Source: an uncultured Kordia sp. (GTDB taxonomy: Bacteria; Bacteroidota; Bacteroidia; Flavobacteriales; Flavobacteriaceae). From it: DNA of 64,000 bases. A program made the translations under genes and the position numbers. The stretch's first letter is position 1, and each line of letters starts with the position of its first letter. The stretch lies in contig NZ_CANMEZ010000004.1 of the NCBI RefSeq assembly GCF_947496985.1, positions 62,001-126,000 on the forward strand. The letters run 5' to 3'. Below are positions 44,493 through 52,992 of the stretch, in pieces. The notes beneath the pieces are model-generated. The model ran no database searches. It was not told the origin of the DNA and saw only the letters and a list, made by a program, of their open reading frames with translations.

Positions 44493-44756
44493 ATGAAAAA
44501 AAAGAATTTATCCTTATTAACATTGAGAAAGAACAGTATCTCTAATTTAAACTTTGTAAATAGTATAAAAGGAAAGGGGTCTGTTAATGATGAAAACCCT
44601 ACATATGAATGTGTAGAAACACAATTAACATATTGCGAAACTTGTGCTACAATGGGGAATATGACTAGCTGTATTACAAATGATACAACTAGAGGTATGG
44701 AAACACCAACATTTGTAGAGTTGTGTAATGCCTTTGCAACGGGTGAACTTTGTTAG
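44493..44756 (+). CDS. Leader-type small peptide precursor C1 (subfamily II)
   Basis: The 87-residue product has a leader LSLLTLRKNSISNLN (residues 6-20) and GKG at 27-29, then a core with Cys at 40, 48, 51, 60, 78 and 87. It carries the block CITNDTTRGMETPTFV (60-75), whose C-x-TND-x-T start is shared with A2 and B2. The C60-x17-C78-x8-C87 spacing recurs in C2. It ends on Cys. The LxLxKxxISNLN leader is close to those of class I lanthipeptide precursors of Bacteroidetes as I know them. Confidence 0.74.
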   Translation: MKKKNLSLLTLRKNSISNLNFVNSIKGKGSVNDENPTYECVETQLTYCETCATMGNMTSCITNDTTRGMETPTFVELCNAFATGELC

Positions 44757-44802
44757 CAAACATTTTTTTGACTAAAAAAATAATATCTAAAATTGTATTA
44801 GC

Positions 44803-45090
44803 ATGAAAAAACGAAATATCTCTAAACTAAAATTGATAAAATGTAAGGTTTCGAACTTGAATGCACTTAGGTATTTTATTGGCGGAACTGGTTCAATAAA
44901 TGCCTTGGAAACGTTAATTACAGACTGTGAAGGAAACTGTGAAACATATACACAACAACATGGTGAATCTGAAAACCCTACTGATTGCATGACAAATGAT
45001 ACAACGAGAAGTCTGGGAACACCAACATTTGTAATAGCGTGTAATAGATTTGGAACAGGCATGAATTGCATAAATAACACTCAACTATAG
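44803..45090 (+). CDS. Leader-type small peptide precursor C2 (subfamily II)
   Basis: The 95-residue product follows C1 after 46 bp. Leader ISKLKLIKCKVSNLN (6-20) contains a Cys, and a double Gly lies at 27-28. Core Cys are at 42, 46, 62, 80 and 89. CMTNDTTRSLGTPTFV (62-77) matches C1 and C3. Unlike most of the set it continues six residues beyond its last Cys. The leader-to-block distance varies among C1, C2 and C3 while the block itself does not. Confidence 0.73.
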   Translation: MKKRNISKLKLIKCKVSNLNALRYFIGGTGSINALETLITDCEGNCETYTQQHGESENPTDCMTNDTTRSLGTPTFVIACNRFGTGMNCINNTQL

Positions 45091-45123
45091 TAACATCACA
45101 AATTGTTTAAAAATCACATTATT

Positions 45124-45423
45124 ATGAAAAAAAGAAAAATAGCAGCACTTAAATTTCGAAAATATAAAGTTTCAAACCTAAATAAACTCGGCCGTGTTAT
45201 AGGAGGAACTGCGGGAACTTTTGAATGCCATGAAGATCAGCATACAACAACTTTTACAGGAATTGCACAAACACAAGAATGTGAAGTAAGTGTTGTAGCA
45301 TGCAGTTATGATTGTACTTCATTCGATGACACAGGCTGTATAACAAATGATGCTACACGAAGTATAGGAACACCAACGTTTGTATTATCATGTAATACGC
45401 CAGGAACTATTATCTCAGGATAA
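45124..45423 (+). CDS. Leader-type small peptide precursor C3 (subfamily II)
   Basis: The 99-residue product starts at the ATG at 45124; the longer frame begins with a TTG. Leader IAALKFRKYKVSNLN (6-20) and double Gly (27-28) are followed by Cys at 35, 53, 60, 64, 72 and 90. CITNDATRSIGTPTFV (72-87) and the 17-residue gap to Cys90 match C1 and C2, but the final Cys is missing and the protein ends GTIISG. It closes the cluster and is followed by a terminator. Confidence 0.72.
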   Translation: MKKRKIAALKFRKYKVSNLNKLGRVIGGTAGTFECHEDQHTTTFTGIAQTQECEVSVVACSYDCTSFDDTGCITNDATRSIGTPTFVLSCNTPGTIISG

Positions 45424-45442
45424 AAAACAAATAGAAGAAGAT

Positions 45443-45476
45443 AAAAGCACTAATTATTACAATTAGCGCTTTTTTT
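45443..45476 (+). terminator. Terminator of the peptide cluster
   Basis: AAAAGCACTAATT pairs with AATTAGCGCTTTT (one mismatch) around a short loop, followed by a run of T on the plus strand. The convergent T9SS type B gene ends 13 bp beyond. Confidence 0.78.
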
Positions 45477-45488
45477 ATTATAATCTAA

Positions 45489-48404
45489 TTATCGTTTTAG
45501 TGTAAAATGTCCCGTATAGGTTTGATTATTACTTGGTCGTTCTACCATAAACCAATAATCTGAAGAAGGCAATTTTCTTCCATGAAATGTGCCGTCCCAG
45601 CCTGTAGATTCAGGTTTTAAAATAGTGAGTAATTTTCCGTAACGATCAAAAACATGAATGCGTAAATCGAGTTCATATTCAGATGAGATGATCTGCCAGA
45701 AATCATTATGTCCATCATTATTTGGTGTGAAAAATTTTGGATAGAACAACAAGCTAATTTCTTTACTTACAACTCCACAACCGTTTTTATCTCTAACATA
45801 CACTGTAAGTTGTCCGGCAAATAAATTATTAAAAATTGGACTATCATGATAATTAAAACCATCGATAGAATATTCATAATCGCCAATTCCTTCTACAATA
45901 ATTTCAATTTGATTCGAATTATACGTCCAATCTTGTATTTCTACATCAGTAATTATAGCTTCATCTGATTCAATAACACGAATAGTTTGCGTATTGCTAC
46001 AACTAATAGCAGGAGTAGAGTTGTAATCCGTTATAGCATCTACAGTATACAATCCAGCTTCTGTGACGATAATACTTTGTGTAGTTTCTCCAGTACTCCA
46101 AAGGTATCCATCATAGCCAGAATCAGCACTAATAAGAACATTTTCGTTCGAACATAAATATGTAATAATTTCATCCGTATTTACATTAGGGACTTCTTTA
46201 ACTTCTATGAAAAAAGAAGTAGTATCGTAGCAATGTGGGCTTATATTGTTTTCTATACGAACAAAAATTTCTTGCGGATTTACGTCATTTGCGAAATTAG
46301 TTGTTATTTCATCCACATCAGCATCCGCGTCTGCCTGTGAAGTATAGTATTTAATAGAAAAATCACCAGTTTGACCATTTGCAATAAATTCATTTTGGAT
46401 TCCTAGATTGAATACTTCTGTGTTGTCATTACTAACATCGTCACACACAATCAAATCACCAACAGGATTTGCCGTATACTGCGTTTGAAGTACTAAGTTG
46501 AAGTTGATAATTATAGAACATTCAGTATTTTCAGTGTTTACTTTTCTAGCAAAAATAGTTTGTGTAGTATTTTGAAGTAGGTAACTAGCAGGTAATCTGT
46601 CAGTATCATTTTCTGCATGTATGCTCTCTTCGTAATAATACACATTAAATGTAGTACTATCTTGCGTTCCTAACACATGGTTTGTAAACTGAGTAAGATT
46701 TACTGATTCTTGGTTATCATTAAAATTGTCACAAATATTGAAATCATCAAGTGTTTCGGGAGTTGGTGCTGTATGAATTATAAATCTAAAACTTGTAATG
46801 TAAAAACAATTTGGGTTCTGAACATTAAACACTCTCGCAAAAATTTCTTCATTATTTGAACTACTCGTATGTGTTGTTGGCACTGGATTTTCTTGATCTA
46901 GTGCATTTTCAAAAGAAGCATAATATGCAACATCAAATTCATTGCCGGTAGGTTGCCCAGCTAAAACTTCAACATCTTTTGTGCTTAAATCTAATGTTTC
47001 AATTCCATCATTTGAAAGATCATCACACACAACAACATCCGTAATTGTATGTTCAATAGGGTTTTCATAAATAGTAATATCTCGCGTAAGCATTAATGAT
47101 TGCGAAGAAGATTCAACTGTAACTGATATGGTGTAAAAACCAGTAGCTGCATACGTATGTGACGGGTTTTCTTCATTAGAAGTGTTTCCATCTCCAAAAT
47201 CCCAAGAAATTGAAACTATAGATTCATTGGAGTTAGTTGTAAATTCAGTAATATCACCAAAACAGGTTTCTGAAATTTGAATTCCCACATTAAAAAACGA
47301 TTGTATAAAAGGTGGTAATCCTTGTTTAGAAACATGTCCGGCCAAATCAACACCTTCATTTACATAATTACAAGCGGCTCCATCAGCTTCTGGATTGTTA
47401 ATTACACCAAGATATTCCTCATCTGGACGCGCATAATATATTTTTCCATCGGTGGCTAATTGTAATGCTGCACGTTGTTTAAATTCGTAATAAATTTGAG
47501 TTCTTGTGCTAGAAATATCAGTAGTGTTTAATGAAAACTGAAATAAATATGCATCTCCAGAAAACTGTCCACCAGAAGAAACATATAATTTTTCAGAACT
47601 TGCAGAAAATTCAGCACAATAAGGTGTGTCTAAAACGGTTAGCATTTCAATTTCTTCACTCACAATTCCTGTAACATTGTCAAACCCATGAAGGCAAACA
47701 TGATTTAAATTTTGATTGCAATTGACTACTTTTTGAGAGTCTGGCGAGATTTTTAAATAACCTCTAGCATCCTGCGTAGCGCAGTTTGGATATGAAGATG
47801 TAACGGAGTTAGTATCAATACCTGCGGTTGTTATTCTGTATGAATGATATGTGTCATATGTACTTTCAGCACCAGTTTCTCCAGCATAGGCAATAACCCA
47901 AAAACCATCTTGATCATCACTAATAGCAGCAATCTTTTCGCCACTTCTTTCTAATAGTTCTATATTTTTCTGTCCTTGTACAACATCACCCATGCCACCA
48001 TTCAGGGTTAAATCGACAATACTATAAAAAAGACCTCCATTTTGAACGTTATCTTCCACGCAAAAAACATAATATCTATTAAGATCACCAGGATACGGAA
48101 CTATAATTCCTGATTGAGAACTAGAAGGATTTCCTTGTAATCCAGTTCCATTTGGCATAATATCATGGTTTCTATCCCAAACGGTAATTCCATCTGTATA
48201 AAATAGAAGTTCGCCATTAGGGTTCGAAATAGTAGCACAACCTTCTAAAGTATTGATTTGTCCATCTGTAATGGCTACAGGAACACCGCTATTGAAGTCT
48301 AAGCCAGCATTTTCTCCAAAGTACCAAATGTTAGCTTCTCCTTGTGAAAAAGAAAAAGATACATTCAGTATTAAAAGAATAAACACTATAATTTTTTGTT
48401 TCAT
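45489..48404 (-). CDS. Large surface protein with PKD domain and T9SS type B sorting domain
   Basis: The 971-residue precursor has a signal peptide (residues 1-20). Residues 20-370 form a beta-propeller-like region of repeated strands. A PKD domain lies near 385-450 (ISWDFGDGNTSNEENPSHTY). Several repeats of about 90 residues follow, each with a VCDD(L/V)SND-type start (for example near 460, 550 and 650), then an Ig-like part. The last 85 residues are the T9SS type B (gliding-motility C-terminal) domain: FFTPNNDGHNDFW, HVFDRYGKLL, GWDGTFHGRKLPSSDYWFMV. It is exported through T9SS and probably displayed on the cell surface as an adhesin-like protein. Confidence 0.9.
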   Translation of the reverse strand: MKQKIIVFILLILNVSFSFSQGEANIWYFGENAGLDFNSGVPVAITDGQINTLEGCATISNPNGELLFYTDGITVWDRNHDIMPNGTGLQGNPSSSQSGIIVPYPGDLNRYYVFCVEDNVQNGGLFYSIVDLTLNGGMGDVVQGQKNIELLERSGEKIAAISDDQDGFWVIAYAGETGAESTYDTYHSYRITTAGIDTNSVTSSYPNCATQDARGYLKISPDSQKVVNCNQNLNHVCLHGFDNVTGIVSEEIEMLTVLDTPYCAEFSASSEKLYVSSGGQFSGDAYLFQFSLNTTDISSTRTQIYYEFKQRAALQLATDGKIYYARPDEEYLGVINNPEADGAACNYVNEGVDLAGHVSKQGLPPFIQSFFNVGIQISETCFGDITEFTTNSNESIVSISWDFGDGNTSNEENPSHTYAATGFYTISVTVESSSQSLMLTRDITIYENPIEHTITDVVVCDDLSNDGIETLDLSTKDVEVLAGQPTGNEFDVAYYASFENALDQENPVPTTHTSSSNNEEIFARVFNVQNPNCFYITSFRFIIHTAPTPETLDDFNICDNFNDNQESVNLTQFTNHVLGTQDSTTFNVYYYEESIHAENDTDRLPASYLLQNTTQTIFARKVNTENTECSIIINFNLVLQTQYTANPVGDLIVCDDVSNDNTEVFNLGIQNEFIANGQTGDFSIKYYTSQADADADVDEITTNFANDVNPQEIFVRIENNISPHCYDTTSFFIEVKEVPNVNTDEIITYLCSNENVLISADSGYDGYLWSTGETTQSIIVTEAGLYTVDAITDYNSTPAISCSNTQTIRVIESDEAIITDVEIQDWTYNSNQIEIIVEGIGDYEYSIDGFNYHDSPIFNNLFAGQLTVYVRDKNGCGVVSKEISLLFYPKFFTPNNDGHNDFWQIISSEYELDLRIHVFDRYGKLLTILKPESTGWDGTFHGRKLPSSDYWFMVERPSNNQTYTGHFTLKR

Positions 48405-48585
48405 GCTTTACATGTAAAATGAATTTAGTGGGCTTATAATAAAGATATTAGGACGGAGGAACGTAAATTTAAATATTTTTTATGAATAATCCTTCTGTAA
48501 ATATCAAATAATAAGTGAGAATTTTCATAACAGAGATAGAGTCAGAAAGAATTACTATCTTAAAGGTTTAAAATCGTTACTATAT

Positions 48586-49446
48586 ATGTCATATTGGACA
48601 ATTGGAATCATAGTTTTTGTCATTATTTACATTATCGCGAATATCATATTGTACTTTTTGCAAGAACGTTTCATTTTCAAAGCAGAGAAACTACCAAGTG
48701 ATTTCAAGTTTGATTATGAGAATCAACTTTTTGATGAATATAATATTGAAGTTGATTCAGGTGTAAATATAAACGGAATCCATTTTAAAGTCCGAAACCC
48801 AAAAGGAGTTGTACTTTATTTGAAAGGAAACTCAAGAAGTATTAAAGGTTGGGGGAAATTTGCAGTAGATTTTACACGACATGGTTTTGATGTGTTAATG
48901 GTAGATTACCGTGGATATGGAAAAAGTACAGGAAAACGCACAGAAGCAGGAATCAAAAAAGATTTACAATATGTGTACGATCGTTTAAAAGAGCAAGTTG
49001 ATGAGAAGTATATTACCTTGTATGGTAGGTCTTTGGGTTCAGGATTTGCAACAAAACTTGCTTCTAATAATAATCCACGATTACTAATATTAGATGCACC
49101 TTATTACAGTGTAAAACACATTACAAAACGTTTTTTACCAATAATGCCGATGTCGTTAATTCTGAGATTTCCTGTAAAAACATATCGTTGGATTGAATAT
49201 GTAAAATGTCCAATCAAAATAATTCATGGAACTAACGATAAGTTAATTCCGTTTAAAACCAGCGTAAAACTGTCTAAAATTAATCCAAAATGGACACGTT
49301 TATATCCAGTAATTGATGGTGGACACAACAATTTGCACACCTATCCGCAATATCATCGTTTTTTAGAAGAAATATTGCATTCAGAATTACCCAAAGAAAT
49401 AGATCCGAAGACTTCAAGTTTAAACTTTAGACGAAAAAAACAGTAA
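48586..49446 (+). CDS. Membrane-anchored alpha/beta hydrolase, copy 1
   Basis: The 286-residue protein has an N-terminal membrane segment (about 5-25) and an alpha/beta-hydrolase fold. VLMVDYRGYGKSTG (about 102-115) precedes the catalytic serine in GRSLGSG near residue 149; the acid is in GTNDKLIPF and the histidine in GGHNNLH near the C-terminus. Such proteins are esterases or acyl hydrolases of unknown substrate. It abuts copy 2 with no gap (TAA directly followed by ATG), and the two are similar throughout. Confidence 0.85.
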   Translation: MSYWTIGIIVFVIIYIIANIILYFLQERFIFKAEKLPSDFKFDYENQLFDEYNIEVDSGVNINGIHFKVRNPKGVVLYLKGNSRSIKGWGKFAVDFTRHGFDVLMVDYRGYGKSTGKRTEAGIKKDLQYVYDRLKEQVDEKYITLYGRSLGSGFATKLASNNNPRLLILDAPYYSVKHITKRFLPIMPMSLILRFPVKTYRWIEYVKCPIKIIHGTNDKLIPFKTSVKLSKINPKWTRLYPVIDGGHNNLHTYPQYHRFLEEILHSELPKEIDPKTSSLNFRRKKQ

Positions 49447-50247
49447 ATGAAGCGTTTAAAAACTATAGGTATTAGTATCATTGCACTTTATTTAGTGATC
49501 TCACTTATGTTACTCAATTTTCAAGAACAACTTATTTTTAGAAGTCAAACTTTGCCAAAAGACTTTGCATTTACATCGTCTCTTGCGTTTGATGAACTAT
49601 TCTTGAAAGCTCCTGATGGTGCTGTTTTAAATGGATTGCACTATAAACAAGAAAATCCCAAAGGTGTATTAATTTATTTTCACGGAAATGCACAAACCTT
49701 AGAATATTGGGGGAAATGGGCTGAAGAATTGTCCAAAAGATATCAATATGATGTAGTAATTATGGATTATCGCGGTTATGGAAAAAGCGAAGGAAAACGG
49801 AGTTTTGAGACGATGTTAGCAGATGGAATGTTGTTTTATGAATATTGTAAAACGAAATTTTCAGAAGATCAAATAACAATATTTGGTCGTTCGTTAGGTG
49901 GTGCATTTGCAACGCATGTAGCAACAAAAACTAATGCAAAACGTTTGATATTAGAATCTACATTTACAAGTGTGTATGCTATTGGAAGCAAAAGATTTTG
50001 GTTTTTACCACTAAAATGGTTGTTAAAATATCCTTTTCAGAATGATGAAAATATTCAACAAATTTCAATTCCAACATACTTCATTCACGGAACAAAAGAT
50101 GGAGTTGTTCCTTATGAGCACGGACAAACGTTATATCAGAAGTCGGGTAGTAGTGCTAAAAAACTCTACACTATAGAAGGAGGAGAACATAATAATCTTG
50201 TGGGTTATCCTAAGTATTTCATGGCATTAGATGAAGTTTTAAAATAA
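49447..50247 (+). CDS. Membrane-anchored alpha/beta hydrolase, copy 2
   Basis: The 266-residue protein is a paralogue of copy 1: membrane anchor, VVIMDYRGYGKSEGKR, catalytic serine in GRSLGGAF near 149, acid in GTKDGVVPY and histidine in GGEHNNL. The oxyanion-hole motif YFHGNAQ is normal here (HG), while copy 1 has KGNSR at that place, so copy 2 is the more standard enzyme. Tandem duplication with translation coupling is likely. Confidence 0.86.
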   Translation: MKRLKTIGISIIALYLVISLMLLNFQEQLIFRSQTLPKDFAFTSSLAFDELFLKAPDGAVLNGLHYKQENPKGVLIYFHGNAQTLEYWGKWAEELSKRYQYDVVIMDYRGYGKSEGKRSFETMLADGMLFYEYCKTKFSEDQITIFGRSLGGAFATHVATKTNAKRLILESTFTSVYAIGSKRFWFLPLKWLLKYPFQNDENIQQISIPTYFIHGTKDGVVPYEHGQTLYQKSGSSAKKLYTIEGGEHNNLVGYPKYFMALDEVLK

Positions 50248-50277
50248 AGTAAATAGCTCCTTTTATAATTTTTGTAT

Positions 50278-50490
50278 TCACTTATTGACTTTTCTATTAA
50301 AATATCTTCTCAAAAAATAGTTTCTTAAAATACTCAATATGGTTAAGTATAAGGTTATGACTATATTTTTCCCTGAATGGTTTTCTATTCCTAACAATGG
50401 AAATATAATTTCTAACGAAATCATAGTGATAAAAAAACCAATCGTAACATTTAAGAGACTTTCCAATAATGATTGTTTTTTAGTCTGCAT
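50278..50490 (-). CDS. DUF7220-like small membrane protein
   Basis: The 70-residue product has two membrane segments and the pattern KQSLLESLLNVTIGFFITM, then a FP-x-x-GI turn and ILRNYFLRRYFNR ending. It resembles the DUF7220 family, whose members are often found in phages and plasmids. Its start overlaps the end of the phosphoesterase gene by 11 bp, so its translation is likely coupled to that gene. Function is unknown. Confidence 0.6.
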   Translation of the reverse strand: MQTKKQSLLESLLNVTIGFFITMISLEIIFPLLGIENHSGKNIVITLYLTILSILRNYFLRRYFNRKVNK

Positions 50491-51190
50491 TGCTCAGAAG
50501 TTGAATTTTTGATAATTGTTTAGCACCTTTCAACTCAATAATTCTATAACCAAAAACAGTAGTATCAATATCAATAACATCAGTTTTCTTCTGAATTTGA
50601 TAAGAGATAGCAGGAGTTATAAACTGAGTAATATTTTTATAAGTTAATTTGCTTTCCATATGATAATGACCACAGTAAATGGTGACTTCCATGGTAGATT
50701 TTATCAATAAAGAAATAAGTTCTTTTCTATTGGTAAGTTTTCCAATTTTATCAACTTTTAGATTTATGCCAAGAATAGGGTGATGTATAAAAATAATAAT
50801 GGGTTTTGTTGAAATCAATTCTTTTTCAAGCCAGTAATATTGTTCTCTGTCAATGATTCCAGTAGAAGAATCTAAATAAATGAACTTATAATATTCTTTT
50901 AAAATACTATAATACGTAGAGTTGGCTTTAAAATTATAGAGCTTAGAAACTTCTGCATAGGTATCATGATTCCCCAAAACGATTGTCAAATCCTTAGTAT
51001 TGAGTTTTTTGAAAAAATAGGCTACACCATCATTTTCTCCAATGTCACCAGTGCAAACAATCTGAGTAATATTATTTCGTTCAATAGCTTTTAAAACAAT
51101 GTCAAATCGTTTTCTTGCGGTTATGCAATCATTAAAAGGAAAAGTTTCGTCTAAATGTAGATCCGTAATATGTGCTATTAGTTCGTTCAT
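50480..51190 (-). CDS. Calcineurin-like metallophosphoesterase
   Basis: The 236-residue protein has the metal motifs in order: TDLHLD (about residue 9), CTGDIGEND, LGNHDTY (about 71-77), HHPILG (about 136) and CGHYHMES (about 173). This pattern resembles bacterial cyclic-nucleotide phosphodiesterases of the CpdA kind, though the substrate cannot be assigned. It has a perfect -7 box at 51213-51220 and overlaps the small DUF7220-like gene downstream. Confidence 0.85.
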   Translation of the reverse strand: MNELIAHITDLHLDETFPFNDCITARKRFDIVLKAIERNNITQIVCTGDIGENDGVAYFFKKLNTKDLTIVLGNHDTYAEVSKLYNFKANSTYYSILKEYYKFIYLDSSTGIIDREQYYWLEKELISTKPIIIFIHHPILGINLKVDKIGKLTNRKELISLLIKSTMEVTIYCGHYHMESKLTYKNITQFITPAISYQIQKKTDVIDIDTTVFGYRIIELKGAKQLSKIQLLSNAD

Positions 51191-51212
51191 ACAATAGTAG
51201 TTTTTATAAAAA

Positions 51213-51220
51213 CAAAAATA
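51213..51220 (-). promoter_or_regulatory. -7 box of the phosphoesterase operon
   Basis: TATTTTTG on the minus strand matches TAnnTTTG and lies 23 bp before the ATG at 51190. No TTG lies 19 bp further upstream. Confidence 0.4.
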
Positions 51221-51260
51221 ATGCTGTATCGTATGAAGGATTTATAAAATCTTGCGGATT

Positions 51261-52112
51261 TTATATTTTGCTCCTAAATTGAGTTGGAGAAAAACCAATA
51301 TGCTTTTTAAAAACATTTGAAAAATATGATATATTATCAAAACCACAAGCGATAGCAATTTCTAAAATAGAATCGTTGGAATATTGAAGTTTATGTTTTG
51401 CTTTTCCCAAACGAATAGAAGTTAGGTAGTAAAGCGGAGTATATCCGTGAAGCTCTGTAAACAAGCGGTGTAAGTAATATTTGCTTATTCCAATGTCGCT
51501 GCTAATTTTATCGAGTGAAATATTCTCACTCATATGGTCATTTAAATATTCTTCTGCAGCAGTAATTAATTTAAATAATTGCTTCTTTGTGTTGTGTTTA
51601 ACTATTTTGAGGGCAGTAAATTTAGTATCGATATCAACCTGTTCTTTTACAACGATTTCTGAAATTTGAATAAACAAACTTTCCATTAATTGCTCAAAAT
51701 TAACTTTATCAAACCTATAAAGGTTTGCAGCCTTATGGAGTAAAGAACTTACTTCACTAGTTGATTTTTTATGAATCACTTCTAAAAACTCTAACTGTGA
51801 AGCATCATCAGCATGATAATTATAAATTTCATCAATCAAACTTTGTGATAAGAAGAAGGATAAGCCTTTTACGCCACTTTTGGCTTCCGTAGTAATAGTA
51901 CTATTATTGTTTAAAATTAAATATTGATTTTTAGAAACTTCAATAGCTTGATTATTATAATGATACTGTTTTACACCTTCAATGACATATTTTAAAGTAT
52001 AAGTAGATTTATAGGATACTGCAATATCACTAGTATGATGAGAGTATAACACTTTATTTTCTAATTGACTAGAAAATGTTGGAGTGGTTGTTATTTCTTC
52101 AATCTGTACCAT
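51261..52112 (-). CDS. AraC-family transcriptional regulator
   Basis: The 283-residue protein has an N-terminal cupin-like sensing part (about 1-150, with KYVIEGVKQYHYNNQ) and a C-terminal AraC DNA-binding domain: LDKISSDIGISKYYLHRLF (first helix-turn-helix) and ILEIAIACGFDNISYFSNVF (second), ending in KHIGFSPTQFR. The longest frame opens with TTG; the ATG at 52112 is chosen. The effector and targets are not readable. It follows a small lipoprotein gene on the same strand and is upstream of no obvious sugar-use genes. Confidence 0.9.
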   Translation of the reverse strand: MVQIEEITTTPTFSSQLENKVLYSHHTSDIAVSYKSTYTLKYVIEGVKQYHYNNQAIEVSKNQYLILNNNSTITTEAKSGVKGLSFFLSQSLIDEIYNYHADDASQLEFLEVIHKKSTSEVSSLLHKAANLYRFDKVNFEQLMESLFIQISEIVVKEQVDIDTKFTALKIVKHNTKKQLFKLITAAEEYLNDHMSENISLDKISSDIGISKYYLHRLFTELHGYTPLYYLTSIRLGKAKHKLQYSNDSILEIAIACGFDNISYFSNVFKKHIGFSPTQFRSKI

Positions 52113-52133
52113 AGGCAATAGCAAAATATAAAT

Positions 52134-52511
52134 CTATTTAATTTTTGTAACGGTACCGCGTTTTTTAGTCTTTGGATCTTCCAACAATGAATATTCTAAT
52201 AAATAAGTATTATCCTTTGTAGAAATAATTTTCATTTGAATTGGTTTGCTGTCTACAAAATCAATAGGATGTAACTTTCTTCCAACAAACTCACACTCAT
52301 TTACCCAACGAATTGTAAATGTATCAATTTTACTATCATAATAATCAATGCTCAACGAATCTGTTCGGACAGATTTCCCTGTTTTAGTTTCTCCATTAAT
52401 TTCATACGTAAATTCAAAAGTTCCTATTTGGAAATCTTTGCAGTTTCGTTCTACAGAATAGCAAGAACTCAAAAGTAGGGCAAGGCAAGTGACAAAAAAG
52501 AAGTTTTTCAC
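52134..52511 (-). CDS. Small lipoprotein of unknown function
   Basis: The 125-residue product has a lipoprotein signal ending LLLSSCYS. The mature part is beta-rich, with FQIGTFEFTYEINGETKTGKSVR, then a strand pair around SIDYYDSKIDTFTIRWVNECEF (in pieces), and two Cys that may pair. Similar proteins in flavobacteria are sometimes labelled DNA topoisomerase IV in databases, as I recall; nothing in this sequence supports that. There is no ATG at the start; GTG at 52511 gives a normal signal, and GTG at 52538 is a longer option. Confidence 0.6.
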   Translation of the reverse strand: MKNFFFVTCLALLLSSCYSVERNCKDFQIGTFEFTYEINGETKTGKSVRTDSLSIDYYDSKIDTFTIRWVNECEFVGRKLHPIDFVDSKPIQMKIISTKDNTYLLEYSLLEDPKTKKRGTVTKIK

Positions 52512-52581
52512 CGATTGTAGTTTTAAAATGAATATCACTACAAAGAAACTAAAAATTTAAGTTGGCAAAAAAAGAATACAA

Positions 52582-52992
52582 TTATTTTTGATATGCGTCA
52601 AAAGTTCCGTCGGTATAAAAAATAACAATCTTGTCAATTGTTTTTTCATTAGATGAAATTTTTGAAACTACATTTTCTGTCAAAGGCAATGATTGTTGTG
52701 CAACTTGCTTTTCAATTTTTGGTATCGAAATTGGAGGAGGAGTTGACTCAATTTTTTCTGAAGTGACTTTTGGAAAACTTCCTTTTCCATTCAACAACCA
52801 ATACAATTCTACTTCAGGAAAAGCATTCAAAATCTTCATTACAAATTCCAAACTTGGCTTATTTCTTCCTGATAAAATATGTGAAATACTAGAGCGCTGT
52901 ACACCTAACTTTTCAGAAAAAGCAGAGGCAGAAAGCCCATAATAATCAATGACTTTTTTCAATCTTTTAGAAAAATCAGTAGTGTTTATCAT
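52582..52992 (-). CDS. XRE-family helix-turn-helix regulator
   Basis: The 136-residue protein starts at ATG 52992 (the longer frame has only TTG). Residues 8-62 form a Cro/CI-type helix-turn-helix: SASAFSEKLGVQRSSISHILSG (about 20-41) contains the recognition helix, and a WLLNGKG motif follows, as in many Bacteroidetes XRE proteins. The rest is a proline-rich linker (STPPPISIPKIE) and a short beta-type tail ending in FDAYQK. Palindromic TGTTTACA sites lie at its own start and in front of the divergent M14 peptidase gene, so it probably represses both. Confidence 0.88.
   Translation of the reverse strand: MINTTDFSKRLKKVIDYYGLSASAFSEKLGVQRSSISHILSGRNKPSLEFVMKILNAFPEVELYWLLNGKGSFPKVTSEKIESTPPPISIPKIEKQVAQQSLPLTENVVSKISSNEKTIDKIVIFYTDGTFDAYQK

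Noticed and set aside
44787..45080. 97-codon minus-strand frame over peptide C2
   Set aside because: It is opposite to C2, which has paralogues in C1 and C3; no independent support.
39276..45423. Complete lanthipeptide biosynthetic gene cluster
   Set aside because: The leaders look right, but no lanB, lanC, protease or transporter gene is present in the window, so only precursors and regulators can be claimed.
52134..52511. DNA topoisomerase IV
   Set aside because: Related small lipoproteins may carry this label in databases, but the sequence is a short signal-bearing protein without any topoisomerase motif.
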